Part shown: in pieces, positions 46,275-55,413 of the stretch
How positions within the stretch are numbered: the stretch's first letter is position 1
Layout of the letters: each line of letters starts with the position of its first letter
Assembly: GCA_035644395.1 (NCBI GenBank)
Contig: DASQOR010000043.1
Span: 112,891-176,890 of the forward strand
Length of the DNA stretch: 64,000 nucleotides
Direction of reading: 5' to 3'
Source of the DNA: JBGPLJ01 sp035644395
Lineage (GTDB): Bacteria > Pseudomonadota > Gammaproteobacteria > Steroidobacterales > Steroidobacteraceae
Position numbers and translations under genes: made by a program
Notes under the pieces: model-generated
Told to the model about the DNA's origin: nothing
The model's input: the letters and a program-made list of their open reading frames with translations, nothing else
Databases searched by the model: none

Positions 46275-47069
46275 ATGAAAATTCGCACGCTCCTTGCCTT
46301 GCCGCTGCTGCTGACGCTCGGGTCGCTCAAAGCGCAGGCTGACTCGACGGCTCGCATCGTCGAGCTGCAGCCGTCGGCAACGGCCGCCCTCGGTCGGGGC
46401 GAAAGCCTGTATGTCCGCATCGAGTATGCGACCGATGAGCCGATCAGCCTCTGGGCGCGGCCCTTTCGCCGGGGGGCCGAGGTCAAGACGGCGATGTCGA
46501 ATGCATCGATGTCGCACACGGGTTCGGGCGAGGCGCTCGGCTGGTTTGCACTGACGGAGCCCGGCGAGGTCGATGAAATCCGCATTCGCGCCGGCGGTGG
46601 CAAGCCCTATCGCGAGTGGGATCTTGCGCGCCAGCCGGTGCAGCTCACCTGGACCACGGCCGCGCCGGCCGCCGCAGCGCGGCCCGCCTGGGTCGATCAA
46701 CTCGCGGCGACGGAACAAGCCGAGATGCGCGACCAGATGCAGCGTCAGGCGAGCCAACCGGTCTCGGCCGGCAGCGCCGCGTTCTTCAGCGGCTTCATGC
46801 TGCTCGTCATCGCCCTGCTCATCGCCGGCATCGCCGTACCGATGTGGTCCGTCTGGAAGTGGCGCGGTGGCTGGCGCCTTGCAGCGGCCGTTCCAGCCGC
46901 CCTCATTGGTTTCGTCCTCTTGCGGATCATCGTCGACACGTCGCGCGATCCGACGTCGCACAATCTCTGGCCGTTCGAGATCCTGCAATTCGGGACGCTC
47001 GCCCTCATCGCCATCGGCATCATGAAATTCATCCGGCGCCGCCTCGGCGCCGAAGCGACTCCCCCATGA
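46275..47069 (+). CDS. Unknown exported/membrane protein, possibly operonic with next gene
   Basis: A protein of 264 aa that I do not recognise. It has a signal peptide (about 1-22, ending LKAQADS), a periplasmic beta-rich domain (about 25-130) containing RGESLYVRIEYATDEPISLW and a linker rich in alanine and glutamine, then three hydrophobic segments (about 168-191, 202-220, 233-250) and a basic end KFIRRRLG. The layout suggests a periplasmic domain anchored by a three-helix membrane region. The stop overlaps the next start as ATGA, so the two small membrane proteins are probably made together. Confidence 0.7.
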   Translation: MKIRTLLALPLLLTLGSLKAQADSTARIVELQPSATAALGRGESLYVRIEYATDEPISLWARPFRRGAEVKTAMSNASMSHTGSGEALGWFALTEPGEVDEIRIRAGGGKPYREWDLARQPVQLTWTTAAPAAAARPAWVDQLAATEQAEMRDQMQRQASQPVSAGSAAFFSGFMLLVIALLIAGIAVPMWSVWKWRGGWRLAAAVPAALIGFVLLRIIVDTSRDPTSHNLWPFEILQFGTLALIAIGIMKFIRRRLGAEATPP

Positions 47070-47317
47070 ATCACGCCATCGGCTCGATGATCCTGCTCTT
47101 CTTCGGTGTCGGTCTGCTCATAGTCGCCTGGCGCGGCAATCGCTCAGGCGAACTGCGCGCAGGTTCCGCCGGCTGGCGGCCCTACCGGCCGAACCGGATG
47201 GACAATCCGCTGGGATTTCGCTTCTACTTTTTCCTTTATGTGGCAGCCGGGATCGTACTGACGGTATGGGGCGTGCTCGCGATGCTGGGCGCTGCGCCGC
47301 CGCTCGATCTTCGCTAG
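47066..47317 (+). CDS. Small two-helix membrane protein of unknown function
   Basis: A protein of 83 aa with two hydrophobic helices (about 5-22, IGSMILLFFGVGLLIVAW, and about 52-74, FYFFLYVAAGIVLTVWGVL) joined by a polar, arginine- and proline-containing loop. It overlaps the preceding gene by four bases (ATGA) and its stop overlaps that of the convergent PQQ dehydrogenase. The overlap and the shared membrane setting make a functional pair with the 46275 gene likely. No family recognised. Confidence 0.65.
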   Translation: MNHAIGSMILLFFGVGLLIVAWRGNRSGELRAGSAGWRPYRPNRMDNPLGFRFYFFLYVAAGIVLTVWGVLAMLGAAPPLDLR

Positions 47318-49269
47318 CGCTCTGGCAGCGCGAACGCCATCAGATAGTCGCCTGCGGGCACGATTCCGCTGAAGGCGAAGTGGCCGCCCGCTGCGACGAC
47401 GACGAACTGGCGGCCGTTCGCGCCGAGCCGGTAGCTCATCGGCACCGAATTCGCGCTGGTCGGCAGTTCCGCCTTCCAGAGCTCCTCGCCGTTCTCGATG
47501 CTGTAGGCGCGCAGCGCCGGATCGGTGCTCGCGCCGATGAAAATGAGGCCGGTCTTCGTGACGGCCGGGCCGCCAATCGAAAACCCTCCATCCATCGTCG
47601 ACATCGGCCAGCGGGCTGCGGGCCCGAGTTCCCCGTGTGCACGGGTCCAGAGGATTTTCCCGCTCTCCAGGTCGACGGCGGAGATCGTCGCCCACGGCGG
47701 CTTCGAGCAGGGTGCGCCCCAGGGCGAGAACACCGGCGCCACTACCGCACAGTAGTCAGAGCCCGTCTGCGGGTAGTCGAGCCCCTTCACCGCGGCGCAT
47801 TGAGCGCGTGGCACGAGACGAACCGACATCGGAATGTGATTGGTGCTGACCACCATGACCTTGCGCTCGGGATCAATGGCGGGTGAACCCCAATCGTTGC
47901 CGCCAAGGGTCGAAGGCTGCAGGACGGAACCTCCGAGCGAAGGCGGTGTGTAGAGACCCTCGTGATTGAGCGCCGCAATCGTGTCGCGGCACCGGTTGCG
48001 ATCCCAGAACGTGAAGCCCCACGCCTCGTCGGGACCGAAGGTCATGGCGTTGAGCGGCGTCGGCAATGTCGGAACAGGCTGCGTCGGGCTCAGATGCTCG
48101 CCTGCCACGACGCCGTCCTGGGGCGCGAGACGCTCGACGACCGGGAAGAGCGGCGCACCGGTCTCGCGATTGAGCACAAACGTCAGGCCCATCTTCGTGA
48201 CCTGCACCAGCGTCGGAATCTTCTGTCCGTCGATCGTGAGATCGACGAGCGTCGGCTCGGCCGGAACGTCGTAGTCCCAAAGGTCGTGATGGACGACCTG
48301 GAAATGCCAGACGGGCTTCCCGGTCGCGCCGTCGAGCGCAACGATCGAGCTCGCGTAGTAGTCGAAGCCGGCCCGGTCGCCGCCGAAAAAATCGGGCCCC
48401 GCGTTGCCAGTCGGCAGGAAGACGAGATTGCGCTCGACATCGACCGACATGATCGACCAGACGTTCACCGTCGACGCGCGGAACGTGCCGTCGGGATTGC
48501 GATCGGGTTCGCCGGGCGGCACCGGATTGAAGGCCCAGAGGAGCGCGCCACTCCCGGCATCGAAAGCGCGCACGACGCCGGCCGGCACGTCCTTGCGGAA
48601 GCTGTCGGCGACGAGACCGCCGACGATGACCGCTCGACCGAGGATCGCCGGCGGGCTCGTGACGTCGTATTCCCTGGGACCGTGCGGCGTGAGGCCGACA
48701 TTGAGATCGACCGTGCCGCGGTCACCGAACTCCTCGCAGGGCTTGCCGCTCGCCGCATCGAGCGCGAGCAAGCGGCCATCAAGCGTGCCGGTAAAGATGC
48801 GCGCCGCGCACAGCCCTTGCCCCTCGCCCTTCCACAGCGAAACACCGCGGCAAACGGTGACGTTTTCCTCCTCGACCTTGACGTGGGGATCGAAGACCCA
48901 GCGTTCCTTGCCCGTCGCGGCGTCGAGCGCGAACACGCGATTGAAGGGCGTGCAGTAATAGAGCGTGTCGCCGCTGACGATCGGAGTGACTTCGAAGTTC
49001 GACTGCTGCAGGGCCCCGTTGATCTGCCCGGCGCCGCTCGCCGGCGGCTGGCGCACATCGCCCGAGCGATGCGTCCACGCCAGCGTGAGCGCGCTCACGT
49101 TGCCGGGAGTGATCTCGCCCGCCGCGGAAAAATGGCCGCCGCCGGGAGCGCCGCCGAACGTTGTCCAGTCCGTTGCAGGTCCCGCCGGGCGTTCGATTGC
49201 GCCGTGGTCGCTGCAGGCGCCGCACGTCAGGCCCGCGATCCAGGCCGTGAGCCAGATGCGGCGCGACAC
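47314..49269 (-). CDS. PQQ-dependent dehydrogenase (quinoprotein glucose dehydrogenase-like)
   Basis: A protein of 651 aa with an eight-bladed beta-propeller of the PQQ type. Blade motifs include LYYCTPFNRVFALDAATGKERW near residue 95 and IDPERKVMVVSTN and ISAVDLESGKILWTR further on. It has a signal sequence (MSRRIWLTAWIAGLTCGAC) with a possible lipid-attachment cysteine at residue 19. The multi-helix membrane domain of E. coli Gcd is absent, so it is periplasmic, perhaps lipid-anchored. Members oxidise sugars or alcohols. The substrate is not evident and no pqq synthesis gene is visible. The GTG start at 49269 is two bases from the stop of the gene upstream. The open frame further upstream is antisense noise over that gene. 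Confidence 0.83.
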   Translation of the reverse strand: MSRRIWLTAWIAGLTCGACSDHGAIERPAGPATDWTTFGGAPGGGHFSAAGEITPGNVSALTLAWTHRSGDVRQPPASGAGQINGALQQSNFEVTPIVSGDTLYYCTPFNRVFALDAATGKERWVFDPHVKVEEENVTVCRGVSLWKGEGQGLCAARIFTGTLDGRLLALDAASGKPCEEFGDRGTVDLNVGLTPHGPREYDVTSPPAILGRAVIVGGLVADSFRKDVPAGVVRAFDAGSGALLWAFNPVPPGEPDRNPDGTFRASTVNVWSIMSVDVERNLVFLPTGNAGPDFFGGDRAGFDYYASSIVALDGATGKPVWHFQVVHHDLWDYDVPAEPTLVDLTIDGQKIPTLVQVTKMGLTFVLNRETGAPLFPVVERLAPQDGVVAGEHLSPTQPVPTLPTPLNAMTFGPDEAWGFTFWDRNRCRDTIAALNHEGLYTPPSLGGSVLQPSTLGGNDWGSPAIDPERKVMVVSTNHIPMSVRLVPRAQCAAVKGLDYPQTGSDYCAVVAPVFSPWGAPCSKPPWATISAVDLESGKILWTRAHGELGPAARWPMSTMDGGFSIGGPAVTKTGLIFIGASTDPALRAYSIENGEELWKAELPTSANSVPMSYRLGANGRQFVVVAAGGHFAFSGIVPAGDYLMAFALPER

Positions 49270-49271
49270 GG

Positions 49272-49724
49272 TCAACTGCCGCCGCGGACGTGCCACCACT
49301 CGCGCAACGACGAGCAGTGGCCCGACGCGTCGAGCTCGAGCACGAATACCCCATCCAGCTCGATCATCGCGCCGTTCGGCTGCAGCCGGAATGTTGCCGG
49401 CCAATGCGCGACGCCGGTGTTGCCATTGACCGCGATCACGCTGGACTCGAATTTCACTTCGCGCTGATCCGCGGTGACCGTTCGCCAATACTCCTCGATG
49501 CCCGCGCGTCCCTGCCTCGGCTCGTCGAAAGGCATCTCGTGGTAAAGCGCGTCGGTGGTGAACAGGCCGCCTGCCGCCGTGGCATCGCGCGCTTCCCATG
49601 CAGCGCCGTACTGCTTGAGCCAGGCTTCGAGCGCCGCGGGGCTCAAAGCGTGCGCGTCGACGGCGGCCATCAAGGCAAACAGGACGGCCGCGAGAACCAT
49701 TGACCTGCCGCTGCGATTGAACAT
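49272..49724 (-). CDS. Exported SnoaL/NTF2-like protein
   Basis: A protein of 150 aa with a signal peptide (about 1-26, ending AVDAHA) and a single NTF2-like cone fold of the SnoaL/DUF4440 type: WLKQYGAAWEARDATAAGGLFTTDALY near residues 35-60 and a beta-rich end RLQPNGAMIELDGVF. Such proteins occur as enzymes, ligand-binders or accessory factors; the exact role is unknown. It is two bases before the PQQ dehydrogenase, so the pair is probably one transcript. Confidence 0.75.
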   Translation of the reverse strand: MFNRSGRSMVLAAVLFALMAAVDAHALSPAALEAWLKQYGAAWEARDATAAGGLFTTDALYHEMPFDEPRQGRAGIEEYWRTVTADQREVKFESSVIAVNGNTGVAHWPATFRLQPNGAMIELDGVFVLELDASGHCSSLREWWHVRGGS

Positions 49725-49757
49725 GGTTAGCGATTCTAGTGGCGCGATCACTTGAAA

Positions 49758-52046
49758 CTAGCCCACCTTCTTCAGGCAATGCAGATAGTGTTCCCCGTCT
49801 TTCACTTCGACGCCATGGGTTTCATGCGCAAAGCCTGGGAAACGTCGGTCCCAATCGCGTAGCGCCCGCAAATAGCCGATGTAGGGTCCGTCGGCGGCGC
49901 CAAAATTTTCACCGGGCATGAGCATCGGGATTCCGGGTGGATAGGGCACTACGCTCGTGGCCACCGTTCGATTCGCAACCTCCTCCAGCTCCACGCGCTC
50001 CACCTGATTGCGCACCAGGCAGCGATACGCGTCCGCGGGCGGCATTTGCGGGGCGGGTAGACTGGAGAACGCCTGTTGCAGGTGATGCATCTGATTCGAG
50101 CGCACGTAGTGGTCGAACATTTCATCACTCAGGTCGCGCAGTCCCATCGCGCCATAGCGTTCGGGAGCGGACGGAACGAGATTCGGCAGCACCACGCTCA
50201 GCGCCGTGTTCGCGTCGTAGTCTTCCTTGAACCGGATGAGCGTAGTCAGCAATGTGCCCCACTTGGCCTTGGTCATGCCGATGGAGAAGAGGAACAACAC
50301 GGTGAAGTCCTGTGTCTTTTCGTATTCGAATCCGTGGCGCACCAGGTAAGAAGCAATGATGGCGGCAGGGATGCCGCGTTTCTCGAACGAGCCGTCGGTC
50401 GCAATGCCCGGAGCGGCGACCGTGACCTTGATCGGATCGAGCATGCAATAGCCGTCTTCCAGGCCTTCGAAGCCATGCCAGGCCTCACCCGGGTGCAGCA
50501 CCCAGCAGTTCGGATCGGTGACCAGCAATGTTTCCGGCGCGTCTTCGAACGCGATGCGCTTGCCCGTCCCGGGGTTCGTGACTTCGGTTGCGTTCCAGGT
50601 GCTGAAGAACCAGTCGTTCGTCTGCGCGAACTGTCGCTTGATTCGCCCGACGGTCTGGCGAAAGCTCACGGCCTCGCGAATGGCTTCCGTGGTCAGTGCC
50701 ACGCCGCTCGTGCCGTCCATCATTGCCGCCGAGATTTCGTTCGAAGCAATGATCGGATAAAACGGCGAGGTCGAGGCGTGCATCATGAACGATTCGTTGA
50801 AGCGGGCGTGCTCGATGGGTTCTCGTCCGTCACGAATGTGGATAAAAGACGCCTGCGAGAACGCCGCCAGCAATTTGTGAGTCGAATGCGTGGCGAACAA
50901 TGTCGGGCCATTCTTGTAATCGGCCGGGTCGCCGATCATGGCGTGGCGGTTTTTGTAAATTGGATTGAAACGCGCGTAGGCGTACCAGGCTTCGTCGAAG
51001 TGCAGGCGATCGATGGCGTCCGCGACAATTTCGATCACGCGCGCCACGTTGTAGATCAATCCATCGTAAGTGGAGTTGGTGATGATCGTGTGCCGCGGCT
51101 TGCGTGCGTTTGCCTTGCCGACGAGCGGATGGGCGGCGTTACGAGCTCGCACGGCTTCCGGGCGCAAGTCTTCGGGATAGATGGGCCCGATGATTCCGTA
51201 GCGATTGCGGTGCGGTACCAGGAACACCGGTATCGCTCCGGTCATGACCAGCCCGTGCTCAATCGACTTGTGACAGTTGCGGTCGCACAGGGCAATGTCG
51301 CCCTGCGTCAAGCTGGCCATGAAGATGATCCGGTTCGAGCTCGAAGTACCGTTGGTCACGGTGTAGCTTCGATGCGAGCCGAATACGCGCGCAGCATACT
51401 TCTCGCTCTCGCCGATAGGCCCGCTGTGATCGAGCAGCGAACCGACGGCCGCCATGCCGATGGAAAGGTCGGAGCGAAACGTGTTCTCGCCGAAGTAATC
51501 GAAGAAGACTTTGGAGACCGGCGTCTTGAGAAACGCCGTGCCACCGAGATGTCCGGGCGTGCCGAATGCATATTCGTGGACGTGTGCCTGCCTCAGCACG
51601 GCGGCGAACATGGGGGGTAGCAGGTTCTCGCGATAGCGATTGATCGCTGCGGCGATTCGGCCGGCGATGAACTTCGAAGTATCGTCGGTCAGCCAGACGA
51701 ATTCGCTGGCTAGCCTGAGTGTTTTCAATGGAATAGCCGGCACCTGGCTGCGCTCGCCGAAAAGGAAAGCGGGTGCCCGGTCGTTGCGTTCGCGAAACGC
51801 ACGCAGCACTTGCTCTGCGCCAACGGTCTTATCGAGGTCGGCATCGACGAGCACACATCCGAGCAGAGGATCGGAGCGGATCGCGGCCGCTCCATCGGTT
51901 GCCGACCGCGCGAGGGTGACCTCGAAGCCATTCGCCTGCAGCTCTTCGATGAGGGCCTTGCCGGAACGTGCCAATGTGGTTCCGGGCGCGATATCGCCGT
52001 AGACAACAAGAATATTGAGCTGTGAATGCGCAGTGGGGTTCGTCAT
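49758..52046 (-). CDS. adiA: Biodegradative-type arginine decarboxylase (AdiA-like)
   Basis: A fold-type I PLP decarboxylase of 762 aa with the three-part AdiA/LdcC/SpeF-type architecture: an N-terminal receiver-like wing domain (about 1-130), the PLP domain with the cofactor lysine in FATHSTHKLLAAFSQASFIH (around residue 395) and a C-terminal domain ending EVKDGEHYLHCLKKVG. Many blocks follow E. coli AdiA more closely than lysine or ornithine decarboxylases (for example VMHPGESWHGF-like VLHPGEAWHGF and SVVPYPPGIPMLMPGENF). It would turn arginine to agmatine and use protons. No adiC antiporter is next to it. AGGAGG lies before the ATG. Confidence 0.87.
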   Translation of the reverse strand: MTNPTAHSQLNILVVYGDIAPGTTLARSGKALIEELQANGFEVTLARSATDGAAAIRSDPLLGCVLVDADLDKTVGAEQVLRAFRERNDRAPAFLFGERSQVPAIPLKTLRLASEFVWLTDDTSKFIAGRIAAAINRYRENLLPPMFAAVLRQAHVHEYAFGTPGHLGGTAFLKTPVSKVFFDYFGENTFRSDLSIGMAAVGSLLDHSGPIGESEKYAARVFGSHRSYTVTNGTSSSNRIIFMASLTQGDIALCDRNCHKSIEHGLVMTGAIPVFLVPHRNRYGIIGPIYPEDLRPEAVRARNAAHPLVGKANARKPRHTIITNSTYDGLIYNVARVIEIVADAIDRLHFDEAWYAYARFNPIYKNRHAMIGDPADYKNGPTLFATHSTHKLLAAFSQASFIHIRDGREPIEHARFNESFMMHASTSPFYPIIASNEISAAMMDGTSGVALTTEAIREAVSFRQTVGRIKRQFAQTNDWFFSTWNATEVTNPGTGKRIAFEDAPETLLVTDPNCWVLHPGEAWHGFEGLEDGYCMLDPIKVTVAAPGIATDGSFEKRGIPAAIIASYLVRHGFEYEKTQDFTVLFLFSIGMTKAKWGTLLTTLIRFKEDYDANTALSVVLPNLVPSAPERYGAMGLRDLSDEMFDHYVRSNQMHHLQQAFSSLPAPQMPPADAYRCLVRNQVERVELEEVANRTVATSVVPYPPGIPMLMPGENFGAADGPYIGYLRALRDWDRRFPGFAHETHGVEVKDGEHYLHCLKKVG

Positions 52047-52114
52047 GGTCGTACCCTCCTCCGTGTCGAGTGACAGAATGGCGACTTGCGACTGCATGCC
52101 GCGACGCCCTGCGA

Positions 52115-52144
52115 ATCATAGAGTTCTGGTGCGTTGAAGGGGAA
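52115..52144 (-). promoter_or_regulatory. Candidate promoter for adiA-like gene
   Basis: On the minus strand, TATGAT (52115-52120) is preceded at 18 bases by a weak TTCCCC (52139-52144). It lies 69 bases before the ATG. This is the only reasonable promoter-like pair in the 157-base leader after guaA. Confidence 0.3.
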
Positions 52145-52203
52145 CCGGCGATGGCTTCAGGTAACGGCTTAAACGCGCGACTCAATGCGCGATGCCATGA
52201 ATC

Positions 52204-53832
52204 CTATTCCCACTCGATCGTCGCGGGCGGCTTCCCGGAAATATCGTAAGTGACTCGAGACACGCCGCGTACTTCATTCGTAATGCGGCGCGCGACCACG
52301 TCTAGAAAATCGTACGGCAACCGCGCCCAGTGCGCGGTCATGAAATCGATCGTCTCAACCGCACGCAGGGCAATGACATAGTCGTAGCGGCGGCCGTCGC
52401 CCATCACGGCGACCGACCGCACCGGCAGGAACACGGCGAACGCCTGGCTCGTGCGGTCGTAGAGATCATGGCGACGCAGTTCTTCGATGTAGATGGCGTC
52501 CGCCTTGCGCAGGATTTCCGCGTATTCCTTCTTCACTTCGCCGAGGATGCGCACGCCGAGGCCCGGTCCTGGAAACGGATGACGATGCACGAGTTGCGGC
52601 GCGAGGCCGAGCTCGACGCCGATGCGGCGCACCTCATCCTTGAAGAGTTCGCGCAGCGGCTCGAGGAGCTTCATGCGCATCTTCTCCGGGAGTCCCCCGA
52701 CGTTGTGATGCGACTTGATGACGTGCGCCTTGCCCGTGGCGCCGCCGGCGGACTCGATGACGTCCGGATAGATCGTGCCCTGCGCGAGCCAGTCGATACC
52801 TGAAAGCCTGTGCGCTTCCTCGTCGAAGATCTCAATGAAGAGCCGACCGATGATCTTGCGCTTCGCTTCCGGATCGGTGACGCCGGCGAGCGCCTCGAGG
52901 AAACGTTCCTCGGCATTCACGCGCACGACGCGCACGCCCATGTGCTTCGCGAAGGTCTGCATCACCTCGTCGCCTTCGTTCAGTCGCAGGAGCCCGTGAT
53001 CGACGAAGACGCAGGTGAGCTGATCGCCAATTGCCTTGTGGACGAGCGCGGCGACGACGGAAGAATCCACTCCGCCGGAGAGCCCGAGCAGCACTCTCGC
53101 GCCGCCGACCTGCGCACGGATGCGCTCGATGCTGTCGGCGATGATGTTGCCGGTGTCCCAGAGCGCGTCGCCCTGGCAGATGTCACGCACGAAGCGCTGC
53201 AGGATGTCGTGCCCGCGCTTGGTATGGGTGACTTCGGGATGGAACTGCACGCCGTAGTAGCGGCGCGCCTCGTCCGCCATCGCGGCAAATTCGGCATTGC
53301 CGGAACTTCCCACCTGCCGGAATCCAGGCGGCAGCGCTTCCACCCGATCACCGTGGCTCATCCACACGTCGAGGAGCGAGCGGCCCTGCCCGTCCGCGTG
53401 ATCCTTCAGGCCGTCGAGGAGCTTCGATGAGGCGATGACGGCGACCTGCGCGTAGCCGAACTCGCGATGATTCGACGTCGCGACGCGGCCGCCGAGCTGC
53501 TGCGCCATCGTCTGCATGCCGTAACAGATGCCGAGTACCGGCACGCCAAGATCGAATACCGCTTGCGGGGCGCGCGGCGGATCTGCGTCGGTGACGGATT
53601 CGGGACCGCCGGAGAGGATGACCCCGCGCGGCTTGAAGGCGCGGACGTCCGCGTCGGAGATGTCCCAGGCGCGGATCTCGCAGTAGACGCCGATCTCGCG
53701 CACGCGCCGCGCAATCAGCTGTGTGTACTGCGCGCCGAAGTCGAGAATGAGGATCCGGTGGGCGTGGATGTCCGGCAGGCTGGCGGGTGATTTCTCGACC
53801 GATTGAGGATTTTGGGCCGGAACGGTTGCCAT
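52204..53832 (-). CDS. guaA: GMP synthase (glutamine-hydrolysing)
   Basis: GuaA, 542 aa, aminates XMP to GMP with glutamine and ATP. The glutamine amidotransferase domain (about 25-220) has the nucleophile in LGICYGMQTMAQQLGG and the histidine-glutamate relay in GVQFHPEVTHTKRG. The ATP pyrophosphatase domain follows with the P-loop LGLSGGVDSSVVAAL. The C-terminal dimer domain ends VTYDISGKPPATIEWE. About 20 non-conserved residues precede the first strand (RILILDFGAQYTQ). It lies three bases after guaB, the classic guaBA operon. Confidence 0.97.
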   Translation of the reverse strand: MATVPAQNPQSVEKSPASLPDIHAHRILILDFGAQYTQLIARRVREIGVYCEIRAWDISDADVRAFKPRGVILSGGPESVTDADPPRAPQAVFDLGVPVLGICYGMQTMAQQLGGRVATSNHREFGYAQVAVIASSKLLDGLKDHADGQGRSLLDVWMSHGDRVEALPPGFRQVGSSGNAEFAAMADEARRYYGVQFHPEVTHTKRGHDILQRFVRDICQGDALWDTGNIIADSIERIRAQVGGARVLLGLSGGVDSSVVAALVHKAIGDQLTCVFVDHGLLRLNEGDEVMQTFAKHMGVRVVRVNAEERFLEALAGVTDPEAKRKIIGRLFIEIFDEEAHRLSGIDWLAQGTIYPDVIESAGGATGKAHVIKSHHNVGGLPEKMRMKLLEPLRELFKDEVRRIGVELGLAPQLVHRHPFPGPGLGVRILGEVKKEYAEILRKADAIYIEELRRHDLYDRTSQAFAVFLPVRSVAVMGDGRRYDYVIALRAVETIDFMTAHWARLPYDFLDVVARRITNEVRGVSRVTYDISGKPPATIEWE

Positions 53833-53835
53833 GCT

Positions 53836-55305
53836 TCAGCTGACGCGGTAGTTCGGCGCTTCCTTGGTGATGGAGACGTCGTGCACGTGGCTTTCGCGCA
53901 CGCCGGCGGTCGTGATGCGCACGAAATGGGGCTTGGTGCGCATCTCTTCAATGTTGTGGCTGCCCGTGTAGCCCATCGCCGCGCGCAGGCCGCCGGCGAG
54001 CTGATGCAGGATCGAAACCATGCTGCCCTTGTAAGGCACGCGGCCCTCGACCCCTTCGGGCACCAGTTTTTCGAGCTCCGAGGCCGTGTCCTGGAAATAG
54101 CGGTCCGCCGAGCCGTGCTTTTCCGACATCGCGGCGAGCGAGCCCATGCCGCGATAGGACTTGTACGAGGCGCCCTGGTAAAGCTCGACCTCGCCCGGCG
54201 ATTCTTCCGTGCCTGCGAAGAGGCCGCCGATCATCACCGAGTGGGCGCCGGCGCAGATTGCCTTGGCGAGGTCGCCGGAGTAGCGAATGCCGCCATCCGC
54301 GATCGCCGGAACTCCCGTCGAGGCAATCGCTTCCGAGACGTTGGCGACCGCACTGATCTGCGGGACGCCAACACCCGCGACGACGCGGGTCGTGCAGATC
54401 GAACCCGGGCCGATGCCGACCTTGACGCCGTCCGCGCCCGCCTTGATGAGATCGTGCGCCGCTTCGGGCGTGACGATATTGCCGGCGATGACCTGCTGCT
54501 CGGGCCAGCGCTTCTTGATGCGCTCGACCATGTCGAGCACGCCGCGCGAATGGCCGTGCGACGTGTCGACGACGACGACATCGACGCCCGCCTCGCGCAG
54601 GGCCGCGATGCGGTCGAGCGTGTCCGGGGACGTGCCGACCGCCGCGCCGACGCGCAGGCGCCCGGTTTCATCCTTGCAGGCGTGCGGGAATTCCGTCGCC
54701 TTCTGGAAGTCCTTCACCGTGATCATGCCTTTCAGCTGGTTCGAGGCGTTCACGACCAGCACCTTCTCGATGCGGTGCTTGTGAAGGAGCAGCAGCACTT
54801 CGTCCTTCGGCGCGTTCTCGCGCACGGTGATGAGCCGCTCTTTCGGCGTCATGACGCTTTTCACCGGCGCATCGAGCTTGGTTTCGAAGCGCAGGTCGCG
54901 GTGGGTGACGATGCCGACGACTTCGTTGTTGCCGATGACGACCGGCACGCCCGAAATGTTCCTGGCGCGCGTGAGGTCGATGACCTCGCGGATGGTCTTG
55001 TCCGGCGTCACCGTGATCGGATCGGTGATGACGCCGCTCTCGAATTTCTTGACGCGGCCGACTTCACGCGCCTGCGCGCCGATCGTCATGTTCTTGTGGA
55101 CGATGCCGATGCCGCCTTCCTGCGCGATGGTGATCGCGAGGCGCGCTTCGGTGACGGTGTCCATGGCCGCCGATATCAGCGGCAGATTGAGGCGGATCTT
55201 GCGCGTGAGGCGGGTCGACAAATCGACTTCCCGAGGCAGCACTTCCGAGTAAGCCGGCACCAGCAGCACGTCGTCGAAAGTGAGGGATTCCTCGAGGATG
55301 CGCAT
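53836..55305 (-). CDS. guaB: Inosine-5'-monophosphate dehydrogenase
   Basis: IMPDH, 489 aa, oxidises IMP to XMP with NAD+, the first committed step to GMP. The barrel starts SLTFDDVLLVPAYSEVLP. Two CBS modules occupy about residues 95-200 (starting KFESGVITDPITVTP). The catalytic cysteine is in GIGPGSICTTRVVAGVG near residue 300, and the flap has GMGSLAAM. It heads the guaBA operon. A convincing promoter lies in the 108-base leader. Confidence 0.97.
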   Translation of the reverse strand: MRILEESLTFDDVLLVPAYSEVLPREVDLSTRLTRKIRLNLPLISAAMDTVTEARLAITIAQEGGIGIVHKNMTIGAQAREVGRVKKFESGVITDPITVTPDKTIREVIDLTRARNISGVPVVIGNNEVVGIVTHRDLRFETKLDAPVKSVMTPKERLITVRENAPKDEVLLLLHKHRIEKVLVVNASNQLKGMITVKDFQKATEFPHACKDETGRLRVGAAVGTSPDTLDRIAALREAGVDVVVVDTSHGHSRGVLDMVERIKKRWPEQQVIAGNIVTPEAAHDLIKAGADGVKVGIGPGSICTTRVVAGVGVPQISAVANVSEAIASTGVPAIADGGIRYSGDLAKAICAGAHSVMIGGLFAGTEESPGEVELYQGASYKSYRGMGSLAAMSEKHGSADRYFQDTASELEKLVPEGVEGRVPYKGSMVSILHQLAGGLRAAMGYTGSHNIEEMRTKPHFVRITTAGVRESHVHDVSITKEAPNYRVS

Positions 55306-55329
55306 GGCGTGGGTCGCTGGAAGGCCTCG

Positions 55330-55380
55330 GCCGGCTGAAATAAAGCCGGCGATTGTACGCGCCGGAGCGGTGAGGGTAAA
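55330..55380 (-). promoter_or_regulatory. guaBA promoter with adjacent inverted repeat
   Basis: On the minus strand TTTACC (55375-55380) and TACAAT (55352-55357) are exactly 17 bases apart, a good sigma-70 pair. Immediately downstream, GCCGGCT-N7-AGCCGGC (55330-55350) straddles the expected start point. It could be an operator or a 5' leader hairpin; the gua-specific PurR site was not recognised in it. Confidence 0.55.
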
Positions 55381-55413
55381 CCGGCAATCGTACTTCAGTC
55401 GCCCGGGCGGGCC

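Noticed and set aside
47314..49779. Longer version of the PQQ dehydrogenase reaching to 49779
   Set aside because: The extra 170 N-terminal residues are antisense-frame translation of the NTF2-like gene, whereas the GTG at 49269 begins a signal sequence.
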